48,433 nt of DNA from Acholeplasmatales bacterium (GTDB lineage Bacteria; Bacillota_I; Bacilli_A; Acholeplasmatales; Anaeroplasmataceae). A program made the position numbers and the translations under genes. Positions 31,931-41,600 of this stretch are shown here, one piece after another (within the stretch, counting starts at the first letter, position 1; the number at the start of each line of letters is the position of its first letter). The stretch lies in NCBI GenBank assembly GCA_017462645.1, contig JAFTQR010000011.1, positions 1 through 48,433 on the forward strand. The letters run 5' to 3'. A model generated the notes under the pieces. It made no database searches, had not been told where the DNA came from, and saw only the letters and a program-made list of their open reading frames with translations.

Positions 31931-33676
31931 ATGAACATTACATTTGATAATGTATCATTTAAATACATAGAAAGAAAAATATTAGACTCTGTTAATTTTT
32001 CAATTACTGATAATGATAAAATAGGTATTGTAGGAGTAAATGGTACTGGTAAAACTACATTATTAAAGCTTTTTATGGAAATAGAAAAGCCTAATAGTGG
32101 TAGTATTATTAAAACAGGTGGAATTAAAATTAATTATCTTCCACAAGACCCAGTATTCCCTAATGATAAATCATTATTATCGATAGTAATGGAGGAATCA
32201 ACTAAGGAGCACCCTATCTTAGAATATGAGGCTAAATCTATTTTAAGTAAAATGGGTTTTAATGACTATGATATAAATGTTACTAATTTTAGTGGAGGAC
32301 AATTAAAAAGATTAGCTTTAGCTAAGGTATTAGTTACATATTGTGATATTTTAATATTAGATGAGCCTACTAACCATTTAGATAATGAGCTTATTATATG
32401 GCTTGAAAAGTATTTAATTAAATGGAAAAAGGGATTATTAATGGTAACCCATGATCGTTATTTCTTACAAAGAGTATGTAATAAGATGATGGAAATAGAT
32501 TTTGGTAAGATTTATTTATATGATGCAAATTATGAAGCATTCTTAAGCCTAAAGGCTGAAAGATTAAATAATCAGCATGAACAACAAAAAAAGCTTAAAT
32601 CAATTCTTAAGCATGAGACTGAGTGGATGAATAGAACAGTTGAAGCTAGAAGAACTAAAAGTAAAAGTAGAATTGAAAGATTTGAACAGCTAAGTAAAAT
32701 AGAATTTAATGAGCATGCTGAAATGGAGTTTTCTTCTATTTCAACTAGACTAGGTAAAAAGCTTATCAGCATGCAAAATGGATTTAAGGCATTTGGAGAT
32801 AAAAAGCTATTTAATGATTTTTCTTTTGATTTAAATAGAAATGATATTATAGGTATTGTTGGTGATAATGGTGCTGGTAAAACAACATTATTTAAAATTT
32901 TATTAGAAGAGGAATCATTAGATTCTGGTATTTTAGATAAAGGAGAAACCTTGAAAATAGGTTATTTTTCTCAGCATTTAGAGCTGATAAACCCGGAAAT
33001 AAGAGTTATAGATTATATTAAGGATTATGTCGAGGAAATAGAAACATTAGATGGTACAATAAGTGCTTCAAAGCTTTTAGAAAAATTCCTATTTACATCT
33101 GAGTTACAATATTCAAAGGTTAAAATGCTATCAGGTGGAGAAAAAAGAAGATTACAGCTTGTAAAAGTGCTAATATCTAATCCTAATGTATTATTATTTG
33201 ATGAGCCGACTAATGATTTAGATTTATATACGTTAGAAATATTAGAGGATTATTTATTAGATTTTAAGGGCCCAATTTTAGTTATTAGCCATGATAGATA
33301 TTTTTTAGATAAGATTTGTAATAAGCTATTTGTTTTTAGAAATGGAAATATAATTGAATCTAATAAATCATTTAGTGAATTCTTAGATTCGGAAAATATT
33401 ACTATTTCTAATTCTAATAAGCAGGATAATAATATTAGAAGAAATAATAAAATGCCTGCTTCATTGAGAAATGAATTAGAGAAAATTACAAATGATATGC
33501 CTAAGCTTGAGGCTGAAATAGAACAGCTTAAAATAGATTTAAGCAAGGAAGCAACTGATTATAGAAAAATATTAGAGCTTCAACAAAGCATTGAGGATTT
33601 AAATAATAGCCTTGAGAAAATGATGGAAAGATATTTTGAGCTTGAGGAAATTAAGGAATCATATAAAATAAAGTAG
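31931..33676 (+). CDS. ABC-F family ATPase
   Basis: 581 residues with two ABC cassettes and no membrane domain. First cassette: GVNGTGKTT (about 35-43), FSGGQLKRLAL and LILDEPTNHLD. An arginine- and lysine-rich linker (about 215-265, TVEARRTKSKSRIERFEQL) follows, as in the P-site tip region of ABC-F proteins. Second cassette: GDNGAGKTT, LSGGEKRRLQL and LLFDEPTNDLD. A coiled-coil end of about 75 residues resembles the Uup-type C-terminal domain. These proteins act on the ribosome, in translation quality control or antibiotic protection. I prefer the ATG at 31931 (GGAG eight bases upstream) over 31928. Confidence 0.92.
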   Translation: MNITFDNVSFKYIERKILDSVNFSITDNDKIGIVGVNGTGKTTLLKLFMEIEKPNSGSIIKTGGIKINYLPQDPVFPNDKSLLSIVMEESTKEHPILEYEAKSILSKMGFNDYDINVTNFSGGQLKRLALAKVLVTYCDILILDEPTNHLDNELIIWLEKYLIKWKKGLLMVTHDRYFLQRVCNKMMEIDFGKIYLYDANYEAFLSLKAERLNNQHEQQKKLKSILKHETEWMNRTVEARRTKSKSRIERFEQLSKIEFNEHAEMEFSSISTRLGKKLISMQNGFKAFGDKKLFNDFSFDLNRNDIIGIVGDNGAGKTTLFKILLEEESLDSGILDKGETLKIGYFSQHLELINPEIRVIDYIKDYVEEIETLDGTISASKLLEKFLFTSELQYSKVKMLSGGEKRRLQLVKVLISNPNVLLFDEPTNDLDLYTLEILEDYLLDFKGPILVISHDRYFLDKICNKLFVFRNGNIIESNKSFSEFLDSENITISNSNKQDNNIRRNNKMPASLRNELEKITNDMPKLEAEIEQLKIDLSKEATDYRKILELQQSIEDLNNSLEKMMERYFELEEIKESYKIK

Positions 33677-33687
33677 AGGTGATTAAA

Positions 33688-34290
33688 ATGTTTATGTTAA
33701 ATGTTAATGCAAGAAAATCAATAATATTACCTATAATTACAATAATCCTAGGAGCATTCTTCGCGTTTGTTCCTTATAATATTATTAAGGATGTATTATT
33801 TATTTTTATGGGAATAGTTATTATTTTCTTAAATTTATTACCTTGTGTAATTAATTTTAAATTAGCATCACAAAATCCAAAATATTATGTAAATGCTATA
33901 TTTTCCCTATTAGGTGTAATCCTGGGCTTTTTATTAATTTTCAATCATGGCTTAGCTACAAGCATAGTGATTGCGGTATATTTAATAATTATGCCATTAA
34001 TTAGAATATCAACATCTGATAATAAAACTAATCAATTAAAAAGTGAGCTACCACTTTTTATATTAGCTGCTGTTTTATTATTTACTCCATTAGAAGCAAT
34101 ATTTAGAATTGTATTAATTATATTCGGTATAATTTTAATTGTTATAGGTGGGGTTAATTTAATTCTAACGATTTCTTATAATTCTAAGAATAAGAAGGAT
34201 TTTGATGATTTTAATGGTTTTAAGGATGATAGTGATAGACCAATTTCAAATAAGGACTCTATTATTGATGCAGAAGTAAAAGAATTGTAA
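33688..34290 (+). CDS. DUF308/HdeD-like membrane protein
   Basis: 200 residues, six predicted membrane helices in three pairs, followed by an acidic soluble tail of about 35 residues (KKDFDDFNGFKDDSDRPISN). The helical repeat pattern (GAFFAFVPYNIIKDVLFIFM ... LGVILGFLLIFN ... GIILIVIGGVNLIL) fits the DUF308/HdeD group, which has no firm role in Firmicutes. The ATG at 33688 has AGAGGTGAT upstream. It follows the ABC-F gene by eleven bases and may share its transcript. Confidence 0.65.
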   Translation: MFMLNVNARKSIILPIITIILGAFFAFVPYNIIKDVLFIFMGIVIIFLNLLPCVINFKLASQNPKYYVNAIFSLLGVILGFLLIFNHGLATSIVIAVYLIIMPLIRISTSDNKTNQLKSELPLFILAAVLLFTPLEAIFRIVLIIFGIILIVIGGVNLILTISYNSKNKKDFDDFNGFKDDSDRPISNKDSIIDAEVKEL

Positions 34291-34297
34291 AACTAAT

Positions 34298-34326
34298 TTG
34301 ACATTATAATAGTATTTTGTTATAAT
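34298..34326 (+). promoter_or_regulatory. Consensus sigma-A promoter of degV
   Basis: TTGACA (34298-34303), 17-base spacer, TATAAT (34321-34326): a perfect match to both hexamers. Confidence 0.9.
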
Positions 34327-34359
34327 TTTTGTTAGTTTGAGGTATGAGGTAGATTATTT

Positions 34360-35247
34360 ATGGCAAAAGTTGCGGTTATGACAGACAGTAATAGTGGTAT
34401 AACACAAATGGAAGCTAAGGAAATGGGTATTAGAGTAATACCTATGCCATTTACTATTGATGGTGAGGAATACTTAGAGGATATCACTCTTACACAAGAA
34501 GAATTTTATGATAAGTTAATTTCAGGTGCTGATGTATCAACATCACAGCCTTCAATTGGATATGTTAATTCAGTATGGGATGAGGTATTAACTGAATATG
34601 ATCAAATAGTATACATTCCTATGTCATCTGGTTTATCTAAGTCTTGTGAAAGTGCGATGCTTTCTGCAGAGGCTAATTATAAAGGGAAAGTTTTTGTAGT
34701 TGATAATCAAAGAATATCAGTTACTCAAAGATCATCAGTTAATGATGCATTATATCTTGCAGAAAAGGGATATGATGGTGAAAAGATTAGAGAAATCCTA
34801 TTAGAAAATAAGATGCAATCTGATATTTATATCATGGTTGACACTCTTAAGTATTTAAAGAAGGGTGGAAGAATTACACCTGCTGCGGCAGCTGTAGGCT
34901 CTTTATTAAAGATTAAGCCTGTTCTATTAATTAAGGGTGAAAAGCTTGATAAATTTAGAATGATGAATAGAACTTTAGAAAATGCTAAGAGAATTATGAT
35001 ATCTGCATCAAAGGAAAATGTAGAAGGATATATGAAGGAAATTGATGGAAGAACTGATAATATTCATTATGCAGTTGCGTATACAGGGACTGATAATTCT
35101 GAGGCATTAAAGCTTGTTGAGATGATTAAAGAGGAATTTGGTTGTGATCATGTAGAATGTAATCCATTATCATTATCAGTTTCTTGTCACATTGGTACAG
35201 GCGCAGTCGCTATGGCTGTAACAAAAAAGATTCCAGATAGTTTATAA
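34360..35247 (+). CDS. degV: DegV family fatty-acid-binding protein
   Basis: 295 residues. VAVMTDSNSGIT (4-15), VIPMPFTIDGEEY, VSTSQPSIG (about 65-73), YIPMSSGLSKS (about 89-99) and TLKYLKKGGRI (about 162-172) are the DegV family motifs; the Ser in STSQP and the conserved SSGLS loop hold the fatty-acid head group. Such FakB-type proteins present acyl chains to the FakA kinase, which is not in the window. It has a perfect promoter and a terminator right after the stop, so it is expressed alone and probably strongly. Confidence 0.92.
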   Translation: MAKVAVMTDSNSGITQMEAKEMGIRVIPMPFTIDGEEYLEDITLTQEEFYDKLISGADVSTSQPSIGYVNSVWDEVLTEYDQIVYIPMSSGLSKSCESAMLSAEANYKGKVFVVDNQRISVTQRSSVNDALYLAEKGYDGEKIREILLENKMQSDIYIMVDTLKYLKKGGRITPAAAAVGSLLKIKPVLLIKGEKLDKFRMMNRTLENAKRIMISASKENVEGYMKEIDGRTDNIHYAVAYTGTDNSEALKLVEMIKEEFGCDHVECNPLSLSVSCHIGTGAVAMAVTKKIPDSL

Positions 35248-35277
35248 AATGGTTCGTTTGAACCATTTTTTTATTTT
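35247..35277 (+). terminator. Terminator after degV
   Basis: AATGGTTC, loop GTTT, GAACCATT, then TTTTTATTTTTTTT. Confidence 0.88.
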
Positions 35278-35282
35278 TTTTT

Positions 35283-35312
35283 GAATTAAAAGGGCTAACC
35301 CTCCACATAATA
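35283..35312 (+). promoter_or_regulatory. Sigma-G/F-type (forespore) promoter of the ger operon
   Basis: GAATT (35283-35287), exactly 18 bases, then CATAATA (35306-35312). This fits the forespore consensus GHATR-N18-CATWMTA at all but one position. No sigma-A promoter was seen in the same gap. GerA-type operons of Bacillus are under sigma-G, so site and gene function agree. Confidence 0.6.
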
Positions 35313-35331
35313 AGCATGGTGGTGAGATATT

Positions 35332-36348
35332 ATGTATAAAAGAATATCGATGGTTAGTCTTTTTTTCTTTATATTAAGCTACAACTATATATGGCTAAGG
35401 ACAACATTATTCCCTCATTTTTATAATACCTATGGTGTTAATGGTATTTTCTATATTCTTTTTATAGCAATGGTGATTGGTCTTTTCTTTCTTATTCTCC
35501 CAAAAGCCCTCTATAAAATAGAATACAAGGAATATGAAAAATCAAAATATAAAAATTTTTTAAATGCTATTTTATTTATAAGAATAGCTTTAGGAATAGC
35601 TATTGTAGGTGTAATCTTATATACCCTTTTCTTTTATGATTATCCATTAATAATGAGTATTATTGGTATAGTATTAGTTATATTAATAATTTCAAATTCA
35701 AAGCCAAGTGATATTATTCAAATATCAACATTATTTGGAATTATTGGCTTATTATTATATTTCTTTTACCTATATCAATTTATTGAATTAGATTTTAGTC
35801 TTATATCATTTGATTTTAAATTAGATAATTATATTTTATATATATTATTAGCCGCCTTAATTTTTGATAATTTAATATATTTAATTACAGATAAGGAAAA
35901 ACTTAAAATTACAAAAAAAACAGTAATAATTGGAATTATGATTTCATTTTTATTATTACTGTTTGAATATTCATTTCTTACTTTATCATCTGGAGATGAG
36001 TTATTTAAAAATAGTCCATTATCAGGCTTTCAAGCTTTATCTATAGAGCCTATTACAAGATTTAATGGTAATTTTGATTATATTTATATTGTGCTTATAA
36101 TAACATCAATAGTTTTTAAAATGTCTTATTTTTTAAGCATTATTAAGAATTCCATTAAATCTAGATTTGGAAGAATTAAAGAAATGTTATTATTACTAAT
36201 TTCCTTGTCAGCGCTTATTTATATTTTCTATATAATAAATGAAAATAATGTAGCTATAAGCTATTCCTTGTCAGTTATTTTATTTTTATTATGTGGTAGT
36301 ATATTAATTTGGTTTATTTGGGTGGTAAAAAATGCTAAAAAGGCTTAA
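35332..36348 (+). CDS. Spore germinant receptor B subunit (GerAB-like permease)
   Basis: 338 residues with ten predicted membrane helices and short loops, the layout of GerAB/YndE proteins of the APC superfamily that form the germinant-binding membrane subunit. Sequence identity to known motifs is low by eye, and the call leans on context: the next two genes are clear GerAA and GerAC homologues. Stretches such as KNFLNAILFIRIALGIAIVG and LLSGFQALSIEPI-like loops fit the family. GGTGGTGAG precedes the ATG. It overlaps the gerAA-like gene by 17 bases. Confidence 0.75.
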   Translation: MYKRISMVSLFFFILSYNYIWLRTTLFPHFYNTYGVNGIFYILFIAMVIGLFFLILPKALYKIEYKEYEKSKYKNFLNAILFIRIALGIAIVGVILYTLFFYDYPLIMSIIGIVLVILIISNSKPSDIIQISTLFGIIGLLLYFFYLYQFIELDFSLISFDFKLDNYILYILLAALIFDNLIYLITDKEKLKITKKTVIIGIMISFLLLLFEYSFLTLSSGDELFKNSPLSGFQALSIEPITRFNGNFDYIYIVLIITSIVFKMSYFLSIIKNSIKSRFGRIKEMLLLLISLSALIYIFYIINENNVAISYSLSVILFLLCGSILIWFIWVVKNAKKA

Positions 36349-37711
36349 GAATAATTCTGATGTTATCTATAAGGAAACTAAAGGTAATTGTGTGATTTGT
36401 TATCAGGAGCAGTTATGTAATATATTAGAATTTATGAAGGATTTTTATCCTAGGATAGAATCGCATATCAAAAGTGATTTAGATGATTTATTCCCAGGTA
36501 TTTGTAAGAAAATAGATCCTAATTATGAGTTTATTGAGCAGCTTGTATTTTCTGGACTATTAGTAGCCTATAGAAATTTTCAATATTATGCCTTTGATAT
36601 TTCAAAGGCTCCATCAAGAGCTATTTCTGATTCTATTACTGAGGCTGAAAGTGCCTTTCAGGCTAGAGATGGATTTGTTGAAAATTTTAAGGATAATATT
36701 GCATTAATTAGAACTAGAGTAAGAGATTCAAGATTAAATATTAAAAATATAATGGTTGGTAGAAGAAGTAAAACTAACATATCTATTTTATCAATAAATG
36801 ATATTCATAATAAGGAAATAGTTAATAGAGTTATTGAGGAAATAGAGAAAATAGATATAGATGCGATTATAAGCATGGATGATTTAACAAGCTATATTCA
36901 AAGGGGAAAATTATTCCCTACCTATCAATACGTAGGAAGTCCTGATTTAGCTTGTAAAAGGCTATATAATGGTGAGGTTGTAATAGTTATTGATAGGGTT
37001 TCATGTGTACTTGTTTTACCAGTTACCTTATCAATATCCTCTAGATTATCTATAGACAATCTAAATATTCCGTTCTTTTCTTTATTCGAACGAAGCTTTA
37101 TATTGCTGGCGTTTTTAATTTCAATCTTATTTTTAGGGTTGCTAATAAGCTTTACAACATATCAAAGTGATTCATTATCACTCAGATGGTTATCTATATT
37201 AAAGGTTACTCAAAAGGGAGTTGTTTTTCCTATTTTTTATGAGGTAGCTATTATTATAGCTTTATTTGAATTGTTTTATCTAATCGGCTTTAGGCAATCA
37301 AAATTTACTATTTCCTCAACTGTTGTTTTAATAGGTGGATTAATAATTGGTGAAAATCTTGTAACAAGTGGTGTTACAGGTGTGTTTATTATGACATTTA
37401 CAGCTATAACCTTCCTAATGACCTTTGTAGTAAGCAGTAATGTAACAATATTGATGTCTATTAGTGTTGTTAGAATATTGATAATGATATCGTCCTTTTA
37501 TTTAGGACTTTATGGAGTTATTTTAGCAGCAATATTGCTTGTGTATCTAATGTATAGACAAACAACCTTTGGTGTGCATTATTTTTATCCCTTTATTCCA
37601 TTTGATGTTAGTGGAATAAAAAAATTCTTTACCTCTAGCTCATCATTAAAAAATAATACAAGGGATGAGCCTCTTAAGGTAAAGAATAAATATAGGAGGA
37701 GTATAAGATGA
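36332..37711 (+). CDS. Spore germinant receptor A subunit (GerAA-like)
   Basis: 459 residues. The soluble N-terminal half has the GerA family signature near 94-125: SKAPSRAISDSITEAESAFQ, then ARDGFVENFKDNIALIRTR (corresponding to P-x-R-x-x-x-E...GPR-x-GF-x-E). The C-terminal half has about five membrane helices, with LPVTLSISSRLSIDNLNIPF and GLIIGENLVTSGVTGVF. In Bacillus this subunit forms an oligomeric channel in the inner spore membrane that responds to nutrients. The stop overlaps the next ATG (ATGA). The gene order B-A-C differs from the Bacillus order A-B-C. Confidence 0.88.
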   Translation: MLKRLKNNSDVIYKETKGNCVICYQEQLCNILEFMKDFYPRIESHIKSDLDDLFPGICKKIDPNYEFIEQLVFSGLLVAYRNFQYYAFDISKAPSRAISDSITEAESAFQARDGFVENFKDNIALIRTRVRDSRLNIKNIMVGRRSKTNISILSINDIHNKEIVNRVIEEIEKIDIDAIISMDDLTSYIQRGKLFPTYQYVGSPDLACKRLYNGEVVIVIDRVSCVLVLPVTLSISSRLSIDNLNIPFFSLFERSFILLAFLISILFLGLLISFTTYQSDSLSLRWLSILKVTQKGVVFPIFYEVAIIIALFELFYLIGFRQSKFTISSTVVLIGGLIIGENLVTSGVTGVFIMTFTAITFLMTFVVSSNVTILMSISVVRILIMISSFYLGLYGVILAAILLVYLMYRQTTFGVHYFYPFIPFDVSGIKKFFTSSSSLKNNTRDEPLKVKNKYRRSIR

Positions 37712-38376
37712 AAAGGCTAATTATTATTTTTATTCTTATAATGGCTTTATCAAGCTGTCAAAATAAAACGGATATATATGAAAGCCTTTATATTGCCTCA
37801 ATGGGAATAGAAAAAATAGAAGATGAATATCAAGCCCATTTTTTACTTCCTAGCAGCATGGATGTCGGTTCTAATAAATCAGAGAGTAATGAAAGTGATG
37901 TAGCTAAAATAAAGGCTGATAATCTTAAGGATTTAATTGAAAATATAAAGGATTCATCTCTTTTAACTATAAATTTAAAGCATATTTCCTCATTTATACT
38001 TCATACAAGCATTTTAAATGAAAAGGATTTAAAAGTTTTGATTGATTTAATAAAGGATTCAAAAGATTTTGATTATAATTTTTATATGTTTACTACTGAG
38101 GAAAATATAGAAAAAATATATAAAATAAAGAATCCAAATCAAGAAAGTATTGTTTATACAATGCTTGTTGAACCTAATGAATCTGAATTTTTACTTAAGA
38201 ATAGTAAGCCAGTCCATTTTTTAAATATGTGTAGAGATTTTTTAGATAATAAGGAAATTAGGCTTCCCTATATAGAACTAGCTAGTGTTTGGGATGAAAA
38301 CGACAGTATAAGATGTGAATATAATCTTATATATCATAAAAACAATTTTGTATTAAAAAAAATAAAAAAAGGATAA
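37708..38376 (+). CDS. Spore germinant receptor C subunit (GerAC-like lipoprotein), short
   Basis: 222 residues. A signal peptide ends in a lipobox (ALSSC, Cys17), as in GerAC proteins. Early residues (YESLYIASMGIEK) match the start of the family, and TINLKHISSFILHTSILNEK fits domain 1, where the position of HxxxxxFxxxL is conserved. Usual GerAC proteins have about 360-400 residues, so the C-terminal domain is absent; the frame ends cleanly at a TAA followed by a terminator. It may be a naturally short form in this lineage or a decayed gene. Confidence 0.8.
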   Translation: MKRLIIIFILIMALSSCQNKTDIYESLYIASMGIEKIEDEYQAHFLLPSSMDVGSNKSESNESDVAKIKADNLKDLIENIKDSSLLTINLKHISSFILHTSILNEKDLKVLIDLIKDSKDFDYNFYMFTTEENIEKIYKIKNPNQESIVYTMLVEPNESEFLLKNSKPVHFLNMCRDFLDNKEIRLPYIELASVWDENDSIRCEYNLIYHKNNFVLKKIKKG

Positions 38377-38397
38377 TTTGCATTATCCTTGTTTTTA
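38369..38397. terminator. Bidirectional terminator between the ger operon and tRNA-Trp
   Basis: AAGGATAAT, loop TTGC, ATTATCCTT, T-rich on the plus side (GTTTTTATT) and A-rich before it, so it also suits the minus-strand tRNA. Confidence 0.85.
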
Positions 38398-38403
38398 TTA
38401 GAC

Positions 38404-38478
38404 TGGCAGGGGCAACAAGATTCGAACTCGTACCAAAGGTTTTGGAGACCCGTGTGCTACCATTGACACCATGCCCCT
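38404..38478 (-). tRNA. tRNA-Trp (anticodon CCA)
   Basis: On the minus strand, acceptor AGGGGCA/TGCCCCT with encoded CCA end, D-arm with AATGGTAGCA, anticodon loop CTCCAAA giving CCA, and T-loop GTTCGAATC. Length 75. It closely follows the known Firmicute tRNA-Trp pattern. The gene runs against the ger operon and against the giant gene. Confidence 0.95.
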
Positions 38479-38625
38479 ATGAACAATGATAAGTATATCA
38501 TAATAAAATATTAAATTCAAGTTATATTTTGAAATATTTTATTGACTATAAATATTATAATATTTATTTACTATTGTAAAAATATCATAAATTATGTAAA
38601 ATTAATATATAAGCATCGATTTAAA

Positions 38626-38633
38626 GGGGGGGG
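38626..38633 (+). promoter_or_regulatory. G8 homopolymer serving as Shine-Dalgarno of the giant gene
   Basis: AAAGGGGGGGG stands seven bases before the ATG at 38641. An uninterrupted run of eight G in such AT-rich DNA is exceptional, and changes in its length would change spacing and strength of the ribosome binding site. Upstream, TTGACT (38542) and AT-rich boxes near 38556-38570 may form the promoter. Confidence 0.6.
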
Positions 38634-38640
38634 TAACCTT

Positions 38641-41600
38641 ATGAGTTTAGAGAAGATTATTGATATAGCAATACTTTGGGGACCAACTATTTTTTTAGTT
38701 GTTTCTTTAGTATTAGGAATTATATGGGGATTAATTAGAGGCTTTAGAAAGAGCGTTATTTTATTTATACAAGCTATTGTCGCATGTATTATATGTACTA
38801 TTGCATATAGTATTGTTGTTAATATGGACAGTATAGATAGAGATATGGTTTCCATGATAAATAGTTTTATGGGTTCAGAATATGCATTGCAGGAGGAGCT
38901 TGAAGTAAGTCAAAGCTGCCTTACAATGAGGGATATTCTTGTAGAATTCATTCCAAAGAATATAGATTATGGCGATGGTATTGCTTTGATTGTAAAGGAG
39001 AATGGTCAATATTTAGCTACTTTAGTTGATATGGCTTATCATTTGATTTGGGCATTAGTATTCGTTGTAATTTATTTTATCTTAGTATTTGTATTCTATA
39101 TTATTTACCTAATATTCTATCCAGAGGGAAGATATAGAAGAAGAAAAAATAGAAAATATAGACAATTACAATCTGAAAAGCCATATAGAAAGCGCCCATT
39201 ATTAGGAGCTTTAGTCGGTGGAGGAAGATCTATAATTACATCTTTAGTTGTTTTATCTTTTGTTGGTTCATTATTCTTTATTTTAGCTGGTGGTGAAGGA
39301 AATAGAGAAAAGGATGATTATGAATTTGGAGATAAGGATGCTGATTTAGTATATTCTATCTATCAATCTATTGGTTCATATGGTACTGAGGGTATTTTTA
39401 AAATTTTAAATACTGTTAAGGACAGTGATGATGTACCATATTACTTATATGCTGCTGACTTAGTATTCCAAGGAGATTTAAATGATCCTGACAGAGGCAT
39501 AAATGAAAATGTTAATTTTAGAAATGAGCTTGCAGCATACGTAGGCTTTACAGAGGATACATTAGATTTATTACTTAAGTATGGTGGAGATCAAATCAGA
39601 GATATAGTTTTAGATAGAACTGATGAAGAGGTGTTAGATATTCTTGTTGAAATTATGGCTAAGCCAGAATTCCAAGAGGATTTCGGTATAATTATTGATG
39701 AGTTTGATGGTCAAACATATTTTATTAACTTTAGCTTATCTTTAGTTGATTCTATTGTAAATCATTTAGATGAAACTGATTTTGCAGATGATTTAGGTAG
39801 TGATACAATTGAATTAATTAATATTTTATTTAAGAAGGGCTATTTATCAGATAGTATTCCTTCTGAAAAGCAATTAAAGGAAGAATTAGCTAATAATCCT
39901 AATGCTAATCCTGAGGATTATACATTAGCTTATATTAATCCAACATCTTTATTAACTAAAGAGGATACAAAGGAATTAGTAAAACTAGTATTAGCAATAT
40001 TACAAATTGATGATGAGCAGGATGAGGTAGAACTAATTAGTGATTATGCAGATTTTGTTGTTCCTGCAGTTGAAAAGCTTTCTATTTTATCTGATAGCAG
40101 AAAGGACGAAATCAATCCTGTATTAAGTAGATTATATCAATATTTAGAGGCTACATTAATTGAAGACTCTAATGAAGAGGTCACATTATCATATACTAAA
40201 ACTACATTATCTAATGGTGATGAAACATTAGATTTATCAAGTGTAGATTGGATTAAAGAAATTAATATGCTATTAGATATAGCATTTGATGTTACAACAA
40301 TTGTAGATACAGCATATGATAAGGATGCTGAATATTATGAATTATTCTTTGATATATTTAAAGAGGGTAATGAGGCTGCAGCACAAAGCTATGATAATAT
40401 AGTAGATTGCTTAGCTAATTCTGAGCTTTTAGGCTTAGTGCTATCATCAAAGTATGTTGATGATGCATTAATTGATGCCATACCTAATATATATATTTCT
40501 GATTCTATTACATATTTGAATAAATATGATGAGCAAGGAAATGTAACGGAATATGGAGAATTATATAATCTATTAACTGCTATAAGAGTTATAGGTGCTA
40601 ATCAAGATAATAGAGAAATTGTTTCAAAGCTAATGGATTCTGATTCTTTAAGTGATGCAGAATTATTAGAAACTATTAGTGATGCAGTTAGAAGTATTAC
40701 ATCTGGTGATGATAATGCATTAGGCTATGTATTAGATTCTAAGCTAGTATTATCAATTGCTTCAGCATATATTATTGAAAGTAAGGATATAGCTGAAGGA
40801 TTTGAGATGTATATTCCTGATTCTGTATTAGAACGTAACGGAAATGGTCAGGCTATTAATATCATTAAGAGAAGTGAGTTGGAGCCTGTATTATATAATG
40901 CTGCAAATGTTTTAGATGTGGTTATCCCATATTTAGATAAGGATAATCCTGAAACATATAATAAGATTACACCATTAGTTAATAGCTTAACTGAGGGTGG
41001 AGATAATAGCATTATTAATAAAATATTAGATAGTACAATTATTCAAGGTACTGTAGTTATTGTTATTGCTGATACATTAACAGATGAATCAGTTAAGGAT
41101 TATATTACAATGCCTGATGGATATATGAGCAATGATTCTGCAAATGTAGAAAAGTGGATTGAGGAACAAGAATTATCAAAGCTTGTAAATGCTATTTCTG
41201 TAAGTGGATTAGATATTGATGCGTTTATGGTTGAGGGCGAAGAAGAGCAGCAGGATGCTATTCTAGAACAAATTAAGCTACTAGGTGAGAAGGAAAATTC
41301 TACTGATGAAAGTCAAAGACCAATTGTACAACTATTAAAGTCAAAGGTTTTACATTATACATTGTCTGGCCTATTAATCACTGAAGACGGTGAAAAACCA
41401 TTAGTTGAGGGTGTAACTATTGTTGTACCTGATGATTCTAAGGAAAACGGAAAACTAATTAAGGCTGATGAAATTTCAGGAGTTGTTAAGGTTCTTCCAG
41501 ATTTATTAGAGGCAATTGATCCAGTATTAGAGGATTCTGAAAATCTTGATATTGATTTATTAATATCTAATTTAGCTAGTAAATCTAATGGAGAATCTGT

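Noticed and set aside
38542-38640. An upstream start for the giant protein giving 33 more residues
   Set aside because: That stretch begins at a TTG without a Shine-Dalgarno in AT-rich promoter-like DNA, while the ATG at 38641 follows a G-rich site at the right distance and begins a typical membrane segment.
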